NCBI RefSeq assembly: GCF_013372185.1
Contig: NZ_CP053830.1
Span: forward strand, 1,178,001-1,242,000
Length of the DNA: 64,000 bases
Direction: 5' to 3'
Source: Campylobacter lari subsp. lari
GTDB lineage: Bacteria; Campylobacterota; Campylobacteria; Campylobacterales; Campylobacteraceae
Position numbers and translations under genes: made by a program. The notes below the pieces were generated by a model. It saw only the letters and a list, made by a program, of their open reading frames with translations. It made no database searches and was not told the DNA's origin. How positions within the stretch are numbered: the first letter of the stretch is position 1; every line of letters begins with the position of its first letter. Shown one piece after another: positions 31,358-40,705 of the stretch.

Positions 31358-31363
31358 TATAAT
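31358..31363 (+). promoter_or_regulatory. Putative extended -10 box upstream of cheY
   Basis: TG-G-TATAAT lies 80 bp before the cheY start. A 7-bp inverted repeat (AATTACA, 31402-31408, and TGTAATT, 31415-31421) sits in the leader between them; its role is unknown. Confidence 0.45.
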
Positions 31364-31443
31364 ATAAACTTTTAATTGATTAATAAAAATAAAAACGATA
31401 CAATTACACTTTTATGTAATTACATCAAGACAAAGGAAAAAAA

Positions 31444-31821
31444 GTGAAATTATTAGTAGTTGATGATAGTTCTACCATGAGAAGAATAATCAAAAACACT
31501 CTTGTAAGATTAGGTCATAAAGATGTTTTAGAAGCTGAACATGGAGTTGAAGCTTGGGATTTGCTTTCACAAAATGATGACATAAAAATTTTAATTACCG
31601 ACTGGAATATGCCTGAAATGAATGGCTTGGAATTAGTAAAAAAAGTAAGGGCAGAAGAAAAATACGCCGATATGCCTATTATCATGGTAACTACAGAAGG
31701 TGGTAAGGCAGAAGTTATTACAGCTTTAAAAGCAGGTGTAAATAACTATATCGTAAAACCTTTTACACCTCAAGTATTAAAAGAAAAACTTGAAGATGTT
31801 TTAGGAACAAACGAAGGCTAA
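31444..31821 (+). CDS. cheY: Chemotaxis response regulator CheY
   Basis: CheY carries phosphate from CheA to the flagellar switch. The 125-residue protein is a single receiver domain: acidic pair in LLVVDDSSTMRR, phospho-acceptor Asp in LITDWNMPEMNG, Thr in IIMVTTEGG and Lys in NYIVKPF. The start is GTG with AAGGA about six bases upstream. It follows the pgl operon and leads a block (prmA, ftsH, psd, pssA) conserved with C. jejuni. Confidence 0.97.
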   Translation: MKLLVVDDSSTMRRIIKNTLVRLGHKDVLEAEHGVEAWDLLSQNDDIKILITDWNMPEMNGLELVKKVRAEEKYADMPIIMVTTEGGKAEVITALKAGVNNYIVKPFTPQVLKEKLEDVLGTNEG

Positions 31822-31833
31822 TTATAAGTTTTT

Positions 31834-32670
31834 ATGCAAACACATTATTACGAACTTTTTTTTCAAACAGACAAGGAATATTTAGATTTATTCCTTGATC
31901 TTATTTTTTCTCTAGATATAGACGCCATAGAAGAAAAAAACGATGGCATTTATATACGATCAGAAGAAGATATAGAACTCATTCAAATAGCCTTACAAAA
32001 TTTTCATCAAAAATTATGTGAAAAATTTAACACTAATATTTATTTTCATTCTACTTTAGAAAAAAAAGAAAATAAAAACTGGATAGAAGAGTATAAAAAA
32101 GGTATACAAGCTTTAACTATTGACAATATCCACATTCATACCACTTGGCAAGAAGCCATACAAGATAAAATCAATATCATTATAGATCCTGCCCTAGCTT
32201 TTGGCTCAGGACATCATGAAAGCACTTATACTTGTATAGAATTTTTACAAAAATACACAGATGATTCCAAATTTTGTTTAGATGTAGGCTGCGGAAGTGG
32301 GATTTTAAGTATCATCATGGCAAAGCTTGGAGCTAAAGTGCAAGCTTGCGATACAGATGAGCTAGCCATAGTTGCAAGCAAGGAAAATGCAAAATTAAAT
32401 CAAGTTAACTTTGATGATATTTGGGTAGGTTCTATTAATAAAAGCTTACATAAATATGATATAGTTGTGGCAAATATCATTGCTGATATTTTAATCATAC
32501 TAGAAAAAGATCTTAAAGAAAAAACCAAAGAAGGTGGAATTTTAATCTTATCTGGTATTTTAAACAAATACAAAGAAAGAATTAAAGATAAATTCAAAGA
32601 TTTAACTTTGTTAGAATGCAAACACAAAGGAGAGTGGTTGAGTTTAGCTTACAAAAAGGAAACAAAATAA
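31834..32670 (+). CDS. prmA: Ribosomal protein L11 methyltransferase PrmA
   Basis: PrmA trimethylates ribosomal protein L11 using S-adenosylmethionine. The 278-residue protein has a small N-terminal substrate-recognition domain and a Rossmann methyltransferase domain from about 120: DPALAFGSGHHESTYTCIEF, CLDVGCGSGILSIIMAKLGA and VVANIIADILI. It starts 12 bp after cheY, and its stop shares a base with the ftsH start. Confidence 0.94.
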   Translation: MQTHYYELFFQTDKEYLDLFLDLIFSLDIDAIEEKNDGIYIRSEEDIELIQIALQNFHQKLCEKFNTNIYFHSTLEKKENKNWIEEYKKGIQALTIDNIHIHTTWQEAIQDKINIIIDPALAFGSGHHESTYTCIEFLQKYTDDSKFCLDVGCGSGILSIIMAKLGAKVQACDTDELAIVASKENAKLNQVNFDDIWVGSINKSLHKYDIVVANIIADILIILEKDLKEKTKEGGILILSGILNKYKERIKDKFKDLTLLECKHKGEWLSLAYKKETK

Positions 32671-34592
32671 TGAATAAAAAACCAAACGAACCAAAAGATA
32701 ATCCAAACAATAATAGCTTTTTCAACAAAAATCCTATTTTTATTTTCGCTATTTTTGCCATTGTGATGATTCTTTTATTTAAAGGATTTTCAGATGATGG
32801 TAGTATGGGTATTATGGGCGGAGAAAACACCAAAAAAGTTACTTATTCTGAATTAAAAACTTTAATTGAAAACAATCAAATTGCCCAAGTTAATATAGGC
32901 CAAACCACCATAAAAGCTGTATCTAAAGCAGGAAATATGGTATATATTACTAAAAAAGTTCCAAATGATGCTACTTTTGTACCTTTGCTTGATTCAAAAG
33001 GCGTTTCTTATGGAGCTTTTAATGAGAGCAATTGGTTTATAGACATCTTGCTTTCTTGGGTTTTACCGGTATTTATTTTCTTTGGTATATGGATGTTTTT
33101 AGCCTCTCGTATGCAAAAAAATATGGGTGGATCCATACTTGGCATAGGAAGTTCTAAAAAGCTTGTAAATTCAGAAAAACCAAAAGTTAAATTCAATGAT
33201 GTTGCAGGTGTTGAAGAGGCTAAAGAAGAAGTTAAAGAGATTGTTGATTTTCTAAAATATCCTGAAAGATATATAAGCTTGGGTGCTAAAATTCCAAAAG
33301 GACTTTTACTTGTAGGCCCTCCAGGTACGGGTAAAACTTTGCTTGCAAAAGCAGTAGCAGGTGAAGCTGATGTGCCTTTTTTTAGTGTTTCAGGATCATC
33401 TTTTATAGAAATGTTTGTGGGTGTTGGAGCTAGCAGGGTTAGAGATTTATTTGAAAATGCCAAAAAAGAAGCTCCAGCTATAGTTTTTATAGATGAAATT
33501 GATGCCATTGGTAAATCTCGTGCTGCAAGTGGTATGATGGGTGGAAACGATGAAAGAGAACAAACTTTAAATCAACTTTTAGCAGAAATGGATGGCTTTG
33601 GGACTGAAAGCTCTCCTGTTATAGTTTTAGCAGCTACAAATCGTCCTGAAGTTTTAGATGCAGCCTTGCTTAGACCAGGTCGTTTTGATAGACAAGTTTT
33701 AGTTGATAAGCCTGATTTTAAAGGAAGATGTGATATTTTAAAAGTTCATATGAAAGATGTTAAAATTTCACCTGAAGTAAAAGTTGAAGATATAGCAAGA
33801 TTGACAGCAGGACTTGCGGGTGCTGATTTGGCAAATATTATAAATGAAGCAGCTTTACTTGCAGGTAGGGATTCTAAAAAACATGTAGAACAAAAAGACT
33901 TAGTTGAAGCAGTAGAAAGAGCTATAGCAGGACTTGAGAAAAAATCACGCAGGATAAATGATAAAGAGAAAAAAATCGTAACTTATCATGAGTGCGGCCA
34001 TGCTTTAATCGCTGAAACTACAAAAGGTGCTAAAAAAGTAAGTAAAGTTTCTGTTATACCAAGGGGTTTGGCTGCTTTAGGATATACGTTAAATACACCT
34101 GAAGAAAATAAATTTTTAATGCAAAAACATGAACTTTTAGCTGAAGTTGATGTACTTTTGGGTGGGCGTGCGGCTGAAGAAATTTTCATAAAAGAAATTT
34201 CAACTGGCGCAAGTAATGACCTTGAACGTGCAACAGATATTATAAAAGCAATGATTTCTATGTATGGTATGAGTGATATAGCTGGACTTATGGTGCTAGA
34301 AAAACAAAGAAATACTTTTTTAAGTGGTGGACAAACTATCAAAGATTATTCTGATAAAATGGCTCAAGATTTAGATGAGTATGTGAAGAAAACCTTAGAT
34401 GAACGCTACGCAGGTGTAAAAGAAATTTTAAAAACTTACAGCGGTGCTATAGAAGTAATGGTACAAGCACTTTATGAAGAAGAAACTATTGATGGTACTA
34501 AAGTAAGAGAGATTATTAAAAACTATGAAGAAGAAAACAATCTTCCAACACGTTTAGAAGAAAAAGAGCAAGAAGTTACTAAGGATAACTAA
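32670..34592 (+). CDS. ftsH: ATP-dependent zinc metalloprotease FtsH
   Basis: FtsH is the membrane-anchored AAA+ protease that removes damaged or regulatory membrane proteins. The 640-residue protein has two membrane segments (about 22-40 and 120-140). The AAA domain follows with Walker [14 protein letters not shown], Walker [12 protein letters not shown] and SRH region RPGRFDRQ, then the zinc motif HECGHA near residue 430. I use the ATG at 32670 with AAGGA before it; the reading frame is open 18 codons further up inside prmA but without a good start. Confidence 0.97.
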   Translation: MNKKPNEPKDNPNNNSFFNKNPIFIFAIFAIVMILLFKGFSDDGSMGIMGGENTKKVTYSELKTLIENNQIAQVNIGQTTIKAVSKAGNMVYITKKVPNDATFVPLLDSKGVSYGAFNESNWFIDILLSWVLPVFIFFGIWMFLASRMQKNMGGSILGIGSSKKLVNSEKPKVKFNDVAGVEEAKEEVKEIVDFLKYPERYISLGAKIPKGLLLVGPPGTGKTLLAKAVAGEADVPFFSVSGSSFIEMFVGVGASRVRDLFENAKKEAPAIVFIDEIDAIGKSRAASGMMGGNDEREQTLNQLLAEMDGFGTESSPVIVLAATNRPEVLDAALLRPGRFDRQVLVDKPDFKGRCDILKVHMKDVKISPEVKVEDIARLTAGLAGADLANIINEAALLAGRDSKKHVEQKDLVEAVERAIAGLEKKSRRINDKEKKIVTYHECGHALIAETTKGAKKVSKVSVIPRGLAALGYTLNTPEENKFLMQKHELLAEVDVLLGGRAAEEIFIKEISTGASNDLERATDIIKAMISMYGMSDIAGLMVLEKQRNTFLSGGQTIKDYSDKMAQDLDEYVKKTLDERYAGVKEILKTYSGAIEVMVQALYEEETIDGTKVREIIKNYEEENNLPTRLEEKEQEVTKDN

Positions 34593-35209
34593 TGAAAACA
34601 AATTTTATTGCAAAGGCTGGCTGGAATTTACTCATAGTTCTAGCTTTAGTTTTTGCAATAGCTCAATTTATATGGGGATTTTCTTGGTTTTTATGGTGTA
34701 TTTTTATACTTTTTGCTTGCCTTTTTAGAACTAGTAAGATCGATTATATAGCAGATCCAAGTACTATCATAGCCCCCATAGAAGGAAAAATAAAATGCAT
34801 TAAAACAAGCTCATATAAAGAACTTGGTGAATGCATAGAAGTACAAATTATAAATAATATCGTTCATCAAGGCAATATCATAGCCCCGCTTGATATGGAT
34901 ATAGAAGAAACTAGACCAAGACACGGACTTTTTTTATGTCCATTTATGAAAAATACAAATTTAATGGGTGAAAGAATGCTATTTTTAGCACGTTCTAAAG
35001 GTAAACAATGGGCATTGCGCATCATTTTTGGTGCTTTAAACAGAAAAGCTCATATTGATGATTTTGGTCATCATTTAAACCATGGACAAAATATAGGTTT
35101 TATGTTTGATGGTAGTGTGAGTTTATTGCTTCCAAAAGATACAAGAATTTGTGTAAATGAAAATGACAAAGTGCGCATTGGCGCATTAATAGGATATTTA
35201 AATCCATGA
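34592..35209 (+). CDS. psd: Phosphatidylserine decarboxylase, short form
   Basis: It converts phosphatidylserine to phosphatidylethanolamine, the next step after the downstream gene pssA. The 205-residue protein has two membrane segments in its first 45 residues. It then has family motifs including IIAPIEGKIKCI and near the C-terminus FMFDGSVSLLLP. The Gly-Ser there is where these proenzymes cleave themselves to form the pyruvoyl group. Start and stop overlap ftsH and pssA by a few bases. Confidence 0.88.
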   Translation: MKTNFIAKAGWNLLIVLALVFAIAQFIWGFSWFLWCIFILFACLFRTSKIDYIADPSTIIAPIEGKIKCIKTSSYKELGECIEVQIINNIVHQGNIIAPLDMDIEETRPRHGLFLCPFMKNTNLMGERMLFLARSKGKQWALRIIFGALNRKAHIDDFGHHLNHGQNIGFMFDGSVSLLLPKDTRICVNENDKVRIGALIGYLNP

Positions 35210-35916
35210 ATTTTAAACTAATTTATATTTTACCTAATCTTTTTACAGCTGCTTCTATATTTTTAGGCATTATTTCAGTGATTGCTTCTATTAATCAAAA
35301 TTTTGATAAAGCATTAATTTATATCATTTTATCATTAATTTGTGATGGCTTAGATGGACGCGTTGCAAGAGCTACTAATTCTACTTCTAAATTTGGAGTT
35401 GAATTTGACTCGCTAGCAGATTTAATAGCCTTTGGTGTTGCACCTGCTATGCTTTTTTATATGAGTATAGGTTATGAATATGGACGTTTTGGTTCATTGA
35501 TAGCTGGTTTATTTGTAGTTTTTGGCGCCATACGCTTAGCAAGATTTAATGTCACCACAGGTACTTATGAACCTTCAGTTTTTATAGGACTTCCTATACC
35601 AACAGCTGCAGTTGTAAGTGCTTTATGGGTAAGTGCTTATTTGTATTATGATTTTTTGCGTGATTTTTCTTTGATGGTAGTATGTATTCAAATGCTTTTA
35701 GCTTTTTTAATGGTAAGCAATATAAGATATCCAAGTTTTAAAAAAATCGATTTAAAACGGGCAAATGTTTTAAAGGTGTTAATCCTTTTGGTAATCTTAT
35801 TTTCCATGCTTTATTTGTATTTTTTAGAAAGTGCATTAATCGTTGCAAGTTTATATGTGCTTTATGGAATCATACGAAGCTTTTTTACTCTAGCTCGTAA
35901 ATTTAAAAAAGATTAA
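35206..35916 (+). CDS. pssA: CDP-diacylglycerol-serine O-phosphatidyltransferase PssA
   Basis: PssA makes phosphatidylserine at the inner membrane. The 236-residue protein has several membrane segments and the CDP-alcohol phosphotransferase motif across CDGLDGRVARATNSTSKFG followed by VEFDSLAD, with the DG..AR...G...D...D spacing. Paired with psd directly upstream (4 bp overlap), it completes the phosphatidylethanolamine route. Confidence 0.95.
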   Translation: MNFKLIYILPNLFTAASIFLGIISVIASINQNFDKALIYIILSLICDGLDGRVARATNSTSKFGVEFDSLADLIAFGVAPAMLFYMSIGYEYGRFGSLIAGLFVVFGAIRLARFNVTTGTYEPSVFIGLPIPTAAVVSALWVSAYLYYDFLRDFSLMVVCIQMLLAFLMVSNIRYPSFKKIDLKRANVLKVLILLVILFSMLYLYFLESALIVASLYVLYGIIRSFFTLARKFKKD

Positions 35917-35979
35917 AAATTTTATTTTCACTTCACCCTTTAATAATACACTTCTCATTATTTTCAAAAAGGAGTAAAA

Positions 35980-36534
35980 ATGAATAAAAGCAAATTATTC
36001 AGACAAATTCACATTTACATTAGCTTGTTTTTCTTGCCGCTAGCATTTTTATATGCTATTACTGGTTTTGCTTATATAGCTGGTTTTGACGGGGAGAGTG
36101 GAGCCAAAGTTCAAACTCAAAAAATCCAAGCTATTATCCAAGAAGGCGCTGAAGCTGAATTTTTAATTGATTTTTTAAAGAAAAATAACTTAAAACTTCC
36201 TTCATCTTTAGAACCAAAACTTAACAAAAAAGGTGATGGTATAGAGCTTGGCACTATAAACTATACCGCAAGTATTGTCAAAATAGATGAAAATAATTAT
36301 AAAATCATCACAAGAGAAAGAAGTTTGCTTGGAAATATGATTTTGCTTCATAAAGACAAAGGTATGTGGTATTTTTCTGTACTTGGATTAGCTTTTGCAC
36401 TTGCCATGATAATCCTTTATATTTCAGGACTTTTAATCACTTTAATAGCTATACGCAAAGACAGAGGTAAACAAATCGCAGTTTTAGGTGCTGGTTTTGC
36501 TATAACTTTAATCATAGCTTATTTCAGTGTATAA
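35980..36534 (+). CDS. PepSY-associated membrane protein
   Basis: The 184-residue protein has a first membrane segment at about 11-35 (QIHIYISLFFLPLAFLYAIT), a periplasmic-type loop, and two more segments at about 128-152 and 162-182. The opening with paired histidine/arginine and the layout resemble PepSY-associated TM proteins, some of which are iron- or redox-related; no function is assigned. The C. jejuni counterpart also follows pssA. A good AAGGAG lies before the ATG. Confidence 0.6.
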   Translation: MNKSKLFRQIHIYISLFFLPLAFLYAITGFAYIAGFDGESGAKVQTQKIQAIIQEGAEAEFLIDFLKKNNLKLPSSLEPKLNKKGDGIELGTINYTASIVKIDENNYKIITRERSLLGNMILLHKDKGMWYFSVLGLAFALAMIILYISGLLITLIAIRKDRGKQIAVLGAGFAITLIIAYFSV

Positions 36535-36538
36535 ATTT

Positions 36539-36571
36539 AAGGTATATCTTATAAAGTTTAAGATATACTTT
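36539..36571 (+). terminator. Stem-loop between the PepSY-type gene and tRNA-Ser
   Basis: A 10-bp inverted repeat (GTATATCTTA at 36542 and TAAGATATAC at 36559, loop of 7) extends by three weaker pairs. It begins 5 bp after the stop codon and ends in TTT. It would separate the upstream gene from the tRNA. Confidence 0.5.
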
Positions 36572-36581
36572 CAACTTTTAA

Positions 36582-36671
36582 GGACAGATGGGTGAGTGGC
36601 TGAAACCACACCCCTGCTAAGGGTGCAGATCTTAACGGGTCTCGAGGGTTCAAATCCCTCTCTGTCCGCCA
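36582..36671 (+). tRNA. tRNA-Ser(GCU)
   Basis: The 90-nt sequence folds as a type II tRNA. The acceptor stem is GGACAGA with TCTGTCC, the discriminator is G and CCA is encoded. The anticodon arm is in CCCCTGCTAAGGG with GCT as anticodon, a long variable arm is present, and the T arm has GGGTTCAAATCCC. GCU reads AGU and AGC serine codons. The polymerase gene starts only 14 bp after the CCA. Confidence 0.97.
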
Positions 36672-36685
36672 CTTTTGGTTATTTT

Positions 36686-38152
36686 ATGCAAAATTATCTT
36701 TATGCTTCTATAGATTTAAAATCATTTTATGCTTCAGTTGAGTGTATTTTAAGAAATTTAGATCCTTTAACAACAAATCTTATTGTAGCAGATAAAGAAA
36801 GAACAGATAAAACTATAATATTAGCAATTTCTCCTGCATTAAAAACTTATAATATACCTAGTAGATTAAGACTTTTTGAATTTAAACAAAAAATACACTT
36901 GCTAAATAAAGAAAGATTAAAACAAAACAAAAAGCACATTTTTAAAGCTAAAAGTTTTAACATTAATGAGCTTAATAAAGATATAAATTTAGAAATTGAT
37001 TATATCATCGCCAAACCATCAATGGCTACTTATATAGAATTTAGCGCCAAAATATATAGCATTTATTTAAAACATTTTGATCCAAAAGATATACATGTGT
37101 ATTCTATTGATGAAGTTTTTATAGATCTTAGCTCATATCTTGATAAATACAAGCTTTCAGCTTATGAATTACTAACTAAAGTTTTGCTTGATATCTTACA
37201 TACATGCAAAATCATCGCAACAGCTGGCATAGGAACAAATTTATATCTAGCAAAAATTGCCATGGATATACTAGCTAAAAGACAAAAAATAGATGAAAAT
37301 GGCTTATTAATAGCATTTTTAGATGAGAAATTATATAAATATAAAATGTGGGCACACAAGCCATTAAAAGATTTTTGGCGTATTGGTAAAGGTATTGCCT
37401 TAAAGCTTGAGAATTTAAACATTTATACTATGGGAGATCTTGCAAGATTTTCTTTAAACAATGAAGCTTTGCTTTATAAACATTTTGGAATTAACGCTGA
37501 ACTTTTAATAGATCATGCATGGGGCATTGAAACTTGCACGATGAAAGACATTAAAAATTACAAATCACAAAATCACTCTAAAATCATGGCTAAAGTTTTA
37601 CCCTTTGCGTATGATCATAATCAAGCAGTAAAAGTTTTAAAAGAATTAATCGATCATTTAACACTTGAATTAATCAAGCACAATCTTAAAACAAATCACA
37701 TCACACTAGATATACAATATGATAAAAGTAATTTAGAAAATTTAAATTCTTACAAAGGCTTTATCATCAAAGATGATTATGGAAGAAATATACCAAAAAA
37801 TGCACATGCAAGTATAAATTTAGAAAATTACACTAATTCTTTAAAACTCATAAATAAAAAAAGTTTAGAGCTTTTTTATAAAATCATTGATAAAAATTTA
37901 AGTATTAGAAAAATAAGCTTAAGTTTAAATAACATCACCGCAAATGCACAAGAAAATTTTCAAGAATTAAATTTATTTAGTGATTTAAATGAAATTTTAC
38001 AAGAACAACATCAACTTGCAAAAGAAGAAAAATTGCAAAAAGCAAGACTTCAAATTATGCATAAATTTGGCAAAAATGCTATTTTAAAAGCTTCAAGTTT
38101 AGACAATGAAACAAAAGGAATTTCTTCTTTAATAGGAGGACATAATGCATGA
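36686..38152 (+). CDS. Y-family DNA polymerase (UmuC/DinB-like, Gram-positive UvrX type)
   Basis: The 488-residue protein matches translesion polymerases. The palm starts YASIDLKSFYASVECILRNL with the first metal Asp and the steric-gate Phe/Tyr. The second acidic site is in VYSIDEVFIDLSSYL near residue 140. GIGTNLYLAKIAMDILAK follows, then a DNA-binding thumb (WRIGKGIALKLENLNIYTM) and a little-finger domain. It resembles Firmicutes UvrX/YqjW proteins more than E. coli UmuC or DinB. The gene begins 14 bp after the tRNA CCA with no clear ribosome site or own promoter, so it may depend on transcription through the tRNA. Campylobacters generally lack an SOS system, so acquisition is likely. Confidence 0.85.
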   Translation: MQNYLYASIDLKSFYASVECILRNLDPLTTNLIVADKERTDKTIILAISPALKTYNIPSRLRLFEFKQKIHLLNKERLKQNKKHIFKAKSFNINELNKDINLEIDYIIAKPSMATYIEFSAKIYSIYLKHFDPKDIHVYSIDEVFIDLSSYLDKYKLSAYELLTKVLLDILHTCKIIATAGIGTNLYLAKIAMDILAKRQKIDENGLLIAFLDEKLYKYKMWAHKPLKDFWRIGKGIALKLENLNIYTMGDLARFSLNNEALLYKHFGINAELLIDHAWGIETCTMKDIKNYKSQNHSKIMAKVLPFAYDHNQAVKVLKELIDHLTLELIKHNLKTNHITLDIQYDKSNLENLNSYKGFIIKDDYGRNIPKNAHASINLENYTNSLKLINKKSLELFYKIIDKNLSIRKISLSLNNITANAQENFQELNLFSDLNEILQEQHQLAKEEKLQKARLQIMHKFGKNAILKASSLDNETKGISSLIGGHNA

Positions 38153-38333
38153 AAAATATGAAGATATTATAAATTTAAAATATCAAAAATCAAAAAATTT
38201 TCCACCAATGCCAAGAGAAAAAAGAGCAGCTCAATTTGCTCCATTTTCAGTATTAAATGGCTTTCAACAAGCCCTTAAAAAAGTCCAAAAAGACATGGAA
38301 AAAAGGCTTGAAAAAAGCAATTATGAAAAATAA
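38145..38333 (+). CDS. YolD-like small protein, partner of the Y-family polymerase
   Basis: This 62-residue, highly charged protein has YEDIINLKYQKSKNFPPMPR followed by RAAQFAPFSVLNGF. That pattern is known from YolD-like proteins encoded beside Y-family polymerases in Firmicutes and Bacteroidetes. It starts 8 bp before the polymerase stop after a perfect AGGAGG (38134-38139), an unusually strong ribosome site. Its biochemical role is not established; an accessory role to the polymerase is inferred from pairing. Confidence 0.78.
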   Translation: MHEKYEDIINLKYQKSKNFPPMPREKRAAQFAPFSVLNGFQQALKKVQKDMEKRLEKSNYEK

Positions 38334-38336
38334 TTT

Positions 38337-40172
38337 TTAAATTTGATTGCTGTATTTTTCAAATTCTCCACTCTCATCAATATCATTGCCATATAATTGA
38401 TAAAGTTCATAATAATACTTCACAAATTCTTTACAATCATCATCACTAGGTAAAAACACCCCATCTTCTAAAATGCAAAATTCATCTAAATAAATTTTTG
38501 CATCTTCTTTTAACATATAATGTCTTGCTAACTTATAGTAATTTTGCATAAACACAGCTTTAAAGGCTTCATAAGCTTCCTCATCAAATTTAATGTTTAA
38601 TTTCCCATTTGCAAAAGATAACACCCCTGATTTAAACAACAATGATAAATGAATCAAACCTTCTGTATAATAAGGCTTAACCTCCTCTACTCTTTGCCAA
38701 GCAATCAATCCTATAGCCCTTTTAATAAGCTCATAAAACACAGGAAGTTTTAAATCATCTTCTTCATGCAAGAAAAAATTTACAAGCCCGCCTGCAGTGG
38801 CTTTAAACTCTTCTATATTTTTAAACACCCCGCTTTCATTCATTTTTTTCTCACTATCATTTGCCACAAAGAAAATATGCCCAAATTCATGTCCTATAGT
38901 AGAAACTTCATATATTCTTTTCCATAATTTTTCATTGTAAAATAAAATTTCCCTACCATAATCTAAAAATTCTTTTTCAAACACCATAGATGAAAGCTTC
39001 ATGAAAGGTTTAGTTTTAGCATTTTCATAAACATAATTTAAAAATGCAAAAATCTTTTTACCAGCGATATTACTTACATATTCATCATTTGGAACGACTT
39101 GAGCTGAAAAAAGTCCCTTAAGCTCTGCTCCATAAAAAATCATAGGCATGCAAATATAAAGTTGGGTTTTATCTAAATTAAAATTTACCTCTTCGAAAAG
39201 TTTTTCATCTTTTTCTTCTAAATTTTCATAAATCATAGAAAAACTTTCTTTGATATTTTGCTTAAAAATATCAGCATCAAAATCACTCACATCTTCTAAG
39301 CGTATATCCCACTCAAGCGCTACTGCATGCGTATAAGAATCCTCATAATATTCTAGTGGATGTCCTATTTGTAAAGGTGATTTTACTTCCATCCATGCAA
39401 GTTCAGCCTCTTGCCATTTTTTAATCACCTCATCGTTATTTTTCTCACAAAATGCAAATTTTAATTTTTCTATGTAATTTATATAAGCATTTTTTTCATC
39501 ATCGCATGTGCAATTTCTTAATTTTTCTAATAATTTATCAAACTCATATTCAAGTTTTAAAACTTCATTTTCAAAGGCTCTTGCATAAGGTAAAAATTTC
39601 CAAATAGTCCCTATTTTCACTAAAGCCCCATAGCTTCTTTCACAAATTTGTCCATCTTGGTTAAGTTGGTAAAGCTCATTTTGTTTTAAAAATTCCAAAG
39701 CATCGCTTAGATTTGGAAATTGTTCTTTTAAAATTTTATTATTAGTATCTAAAATTTGCTTACTCCAAACAAGATCAAAAGCATTCATAACAACACCTAT
39801 ATTATGCACACCTTGAACCAAATTTAAGTAAAACTCATCTAATAAATTTTTACTTTTAATTTCATCAATTAAATCTTGATGTTCTACTTCATAAAAGGCT
39901 CTTACTAAAGAATGAACTTTGTATTTAATTTTTGTGATTTCTTCTTCGTTTAAACCCTTTTTTTCAAGCTCTTGGACTAAATTTTCTTCTTTTAAATCTA
40001 CCAAGCGTCGCAAAAGAGCTAAAACATTGCTTTTTTCATTGTCAAGTTCAGCTAATTCTAAAGCTCTATCTATCAAAGGATGGTTTTGATTGGTTTGAAG
40101 TATATTATAAAGACTATTGATATTTTGTTTCCTATTTTTCACAATTTTTGCTATTTGCTTAAAATCATTCAT
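38337..40172 (-). CDS. pepF: M3 family oligoendopeptidase PepF
   Basis: A cytoplasmic zinc peptidase that degrades oligopeptides. The 611-residue protein has the M3 zinc motif HEFGHIF near residue 430 and a downstream glutamate in NIEEFKATAGGL that would be the third ligand. The long helical N-terminal half is typical for PepF. Its stop is 3 bp from that of the convergent YolD-like gene. The ATG at 40172 is preceded by AAGG. The reported substrate range in the family is peptides of about 6-17 residues; nothing here predicts a special role. Confidence 0.85.
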   Translation of the reverse strand: MNDFKQIAKIVKNRKQNINSLYNILQTNQNHPLIDRALELAELDNEKSNVLALLRRLVDLKEENLVQELEKKGLNEEEITKIKYKVHSLVRAFYEVEHQDLIDEIKSKNLLDEFYLNLVQGVHNIGVVMNAFDLVWSKQILDTNNKILKEQFPNLSDALEFLKQNELYQLNQDGQICERSYGALVKIGTIWKFLPYARAFENEVLKLEYEFDKLLEKLRNCTCDDEKNAYINYIEKLKFAFCEKNNDEVIKKWQEAELAWMEVKSPLQIGHPLEYYEDSYTHAVALEWDIRLEDVSDFDADIFKQNIKESFSMIYENLEEKDEKLFEEVNFNLDKTQLYICMPMIFYGAELKGLFSAQVVPNDEYVSNIAGKKIFAFLNYVYENAKTKPFMKLSSMVFEKEFLDYGREILFYNEKLWKRIYEVSTIGHEFGHIFFVANDSEKKMNESGVFKNIEEFKATAGGLVNFFLHEEDDLKLPVFYELIKRAIGLIAWQRVEEVKPYYTEGLIHLSLLFKSGVLSFANGKLNIKFDEEAYEAFKAVFMQNYYKLARHYMLKEDAKIYLDEFCILEDGVFLPSDDDCKEFVKYYYELYQLYGNDIDESGEFEKYSNQI

Positions 40173-40203
40173 TTTTTACCTTTCTTTATTTTTAAAACTT
40201 AAT

Positions 40204-40209
40204 TATAAT
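40204..40209 (+). promoter_or_regulatory. Putative -10 box for the thioesterase gene
   Basis: TATAAT lies 27 bp before the ATG at 40237, in the divergent spacer with pepF. Confidence 0.5.
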
Positions 40210-40236
40210 GTTTTTTTTAAAACACAAGGAGAATGT

Positions 40237-40641
40237 ATGAAAGATATGGGAGAACCTAAGCTAAGAGTTATAGCTATGCCAAGCAATACAAACCCCGCTG
40301 GTAATATCTTTGGTGGTTGGATCATGTCACAAATTGATCTAGCTGGAGCCATTGCAGCAAGAGAACTTTCCCCACAAAGAGTTGTCACGGTTGCGGTAGA
40401 TAAAATCATTTTTAAAGAACCAATTTTCGTGGGTGATTTGGTATCTTGCTATGCAAAAATAATCAAAGCAGGCAATACTTCTATCACCGTAGCAGTAGAA
40501 GTAGTTACTCAAAGAGCTAATGAATATGGCCGTGTGTATTGTATGCATGTAACTTCAGCTGTAGTAACTTATGTAAGCGTAGATAAAGATGGAAATAAAT
40601 TTCCTATTGATGCGGATTTAAAAAGATTACATGGCTTTTAA
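40237..40641 (+). CDS. Acyl-CoA thioesterase (YciA-like hotdog protein)
   Basis: The 134-residue protein has a single hotdog fold: MPSNTNPAGNIFGGWIMSQI with the N/D and GG residues of the active site, then AVDKIIFKEPIFVGDLVSCY. YciA-type thioesterases hydrolyse a broad range of acyl-CoAs. The start is the ATG at 40237 with AAGGAG six bases upstream; an open frame 40 codons upstream is inside pepF and not used. Confidence 0.88.
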   Translation: MKDMGEPKLRVIAMPSNTNPAGNIFGGWIMSQIDLAGAIAARELSPQRVVTVAVDKIIFKEPIFVGDLVSCYAKIIKAGNTSITVAVEVVTQRANEYGRVYCMHVTSAVVTYVSVDKDGNKFPIDADLKRLHGF

Positions 40642-40705
40642 TATGTTTTATTGTATTTTCAAAAAAAATTTTATATCATCACAAAAAATTTTCTAAGGCT
40701 TATAT

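Noticed and set aside
31402-31421. 7-bp inverted repeat in the cheY leader as a regulator site
   Set aside because: Too short and AT-rich to separate from chance; mentioned only with the promoter.
33008-33508. Long antisense open frames across ftsH and similar ones across rdgB, pglC and selA
   Set aside because: They are reverse-frame shadows of strongly conserved coding sequences, with Ser/Leu-rich translations, no ribosome sites and no recognisable domains.
36596-36685. In-frame extension of the Y-family polymerase into the tRNA gene
   Set aside because: The extra 30 codons are tRNA-Ser sequence; the polymerase fold starts right after the ATG at 36686.
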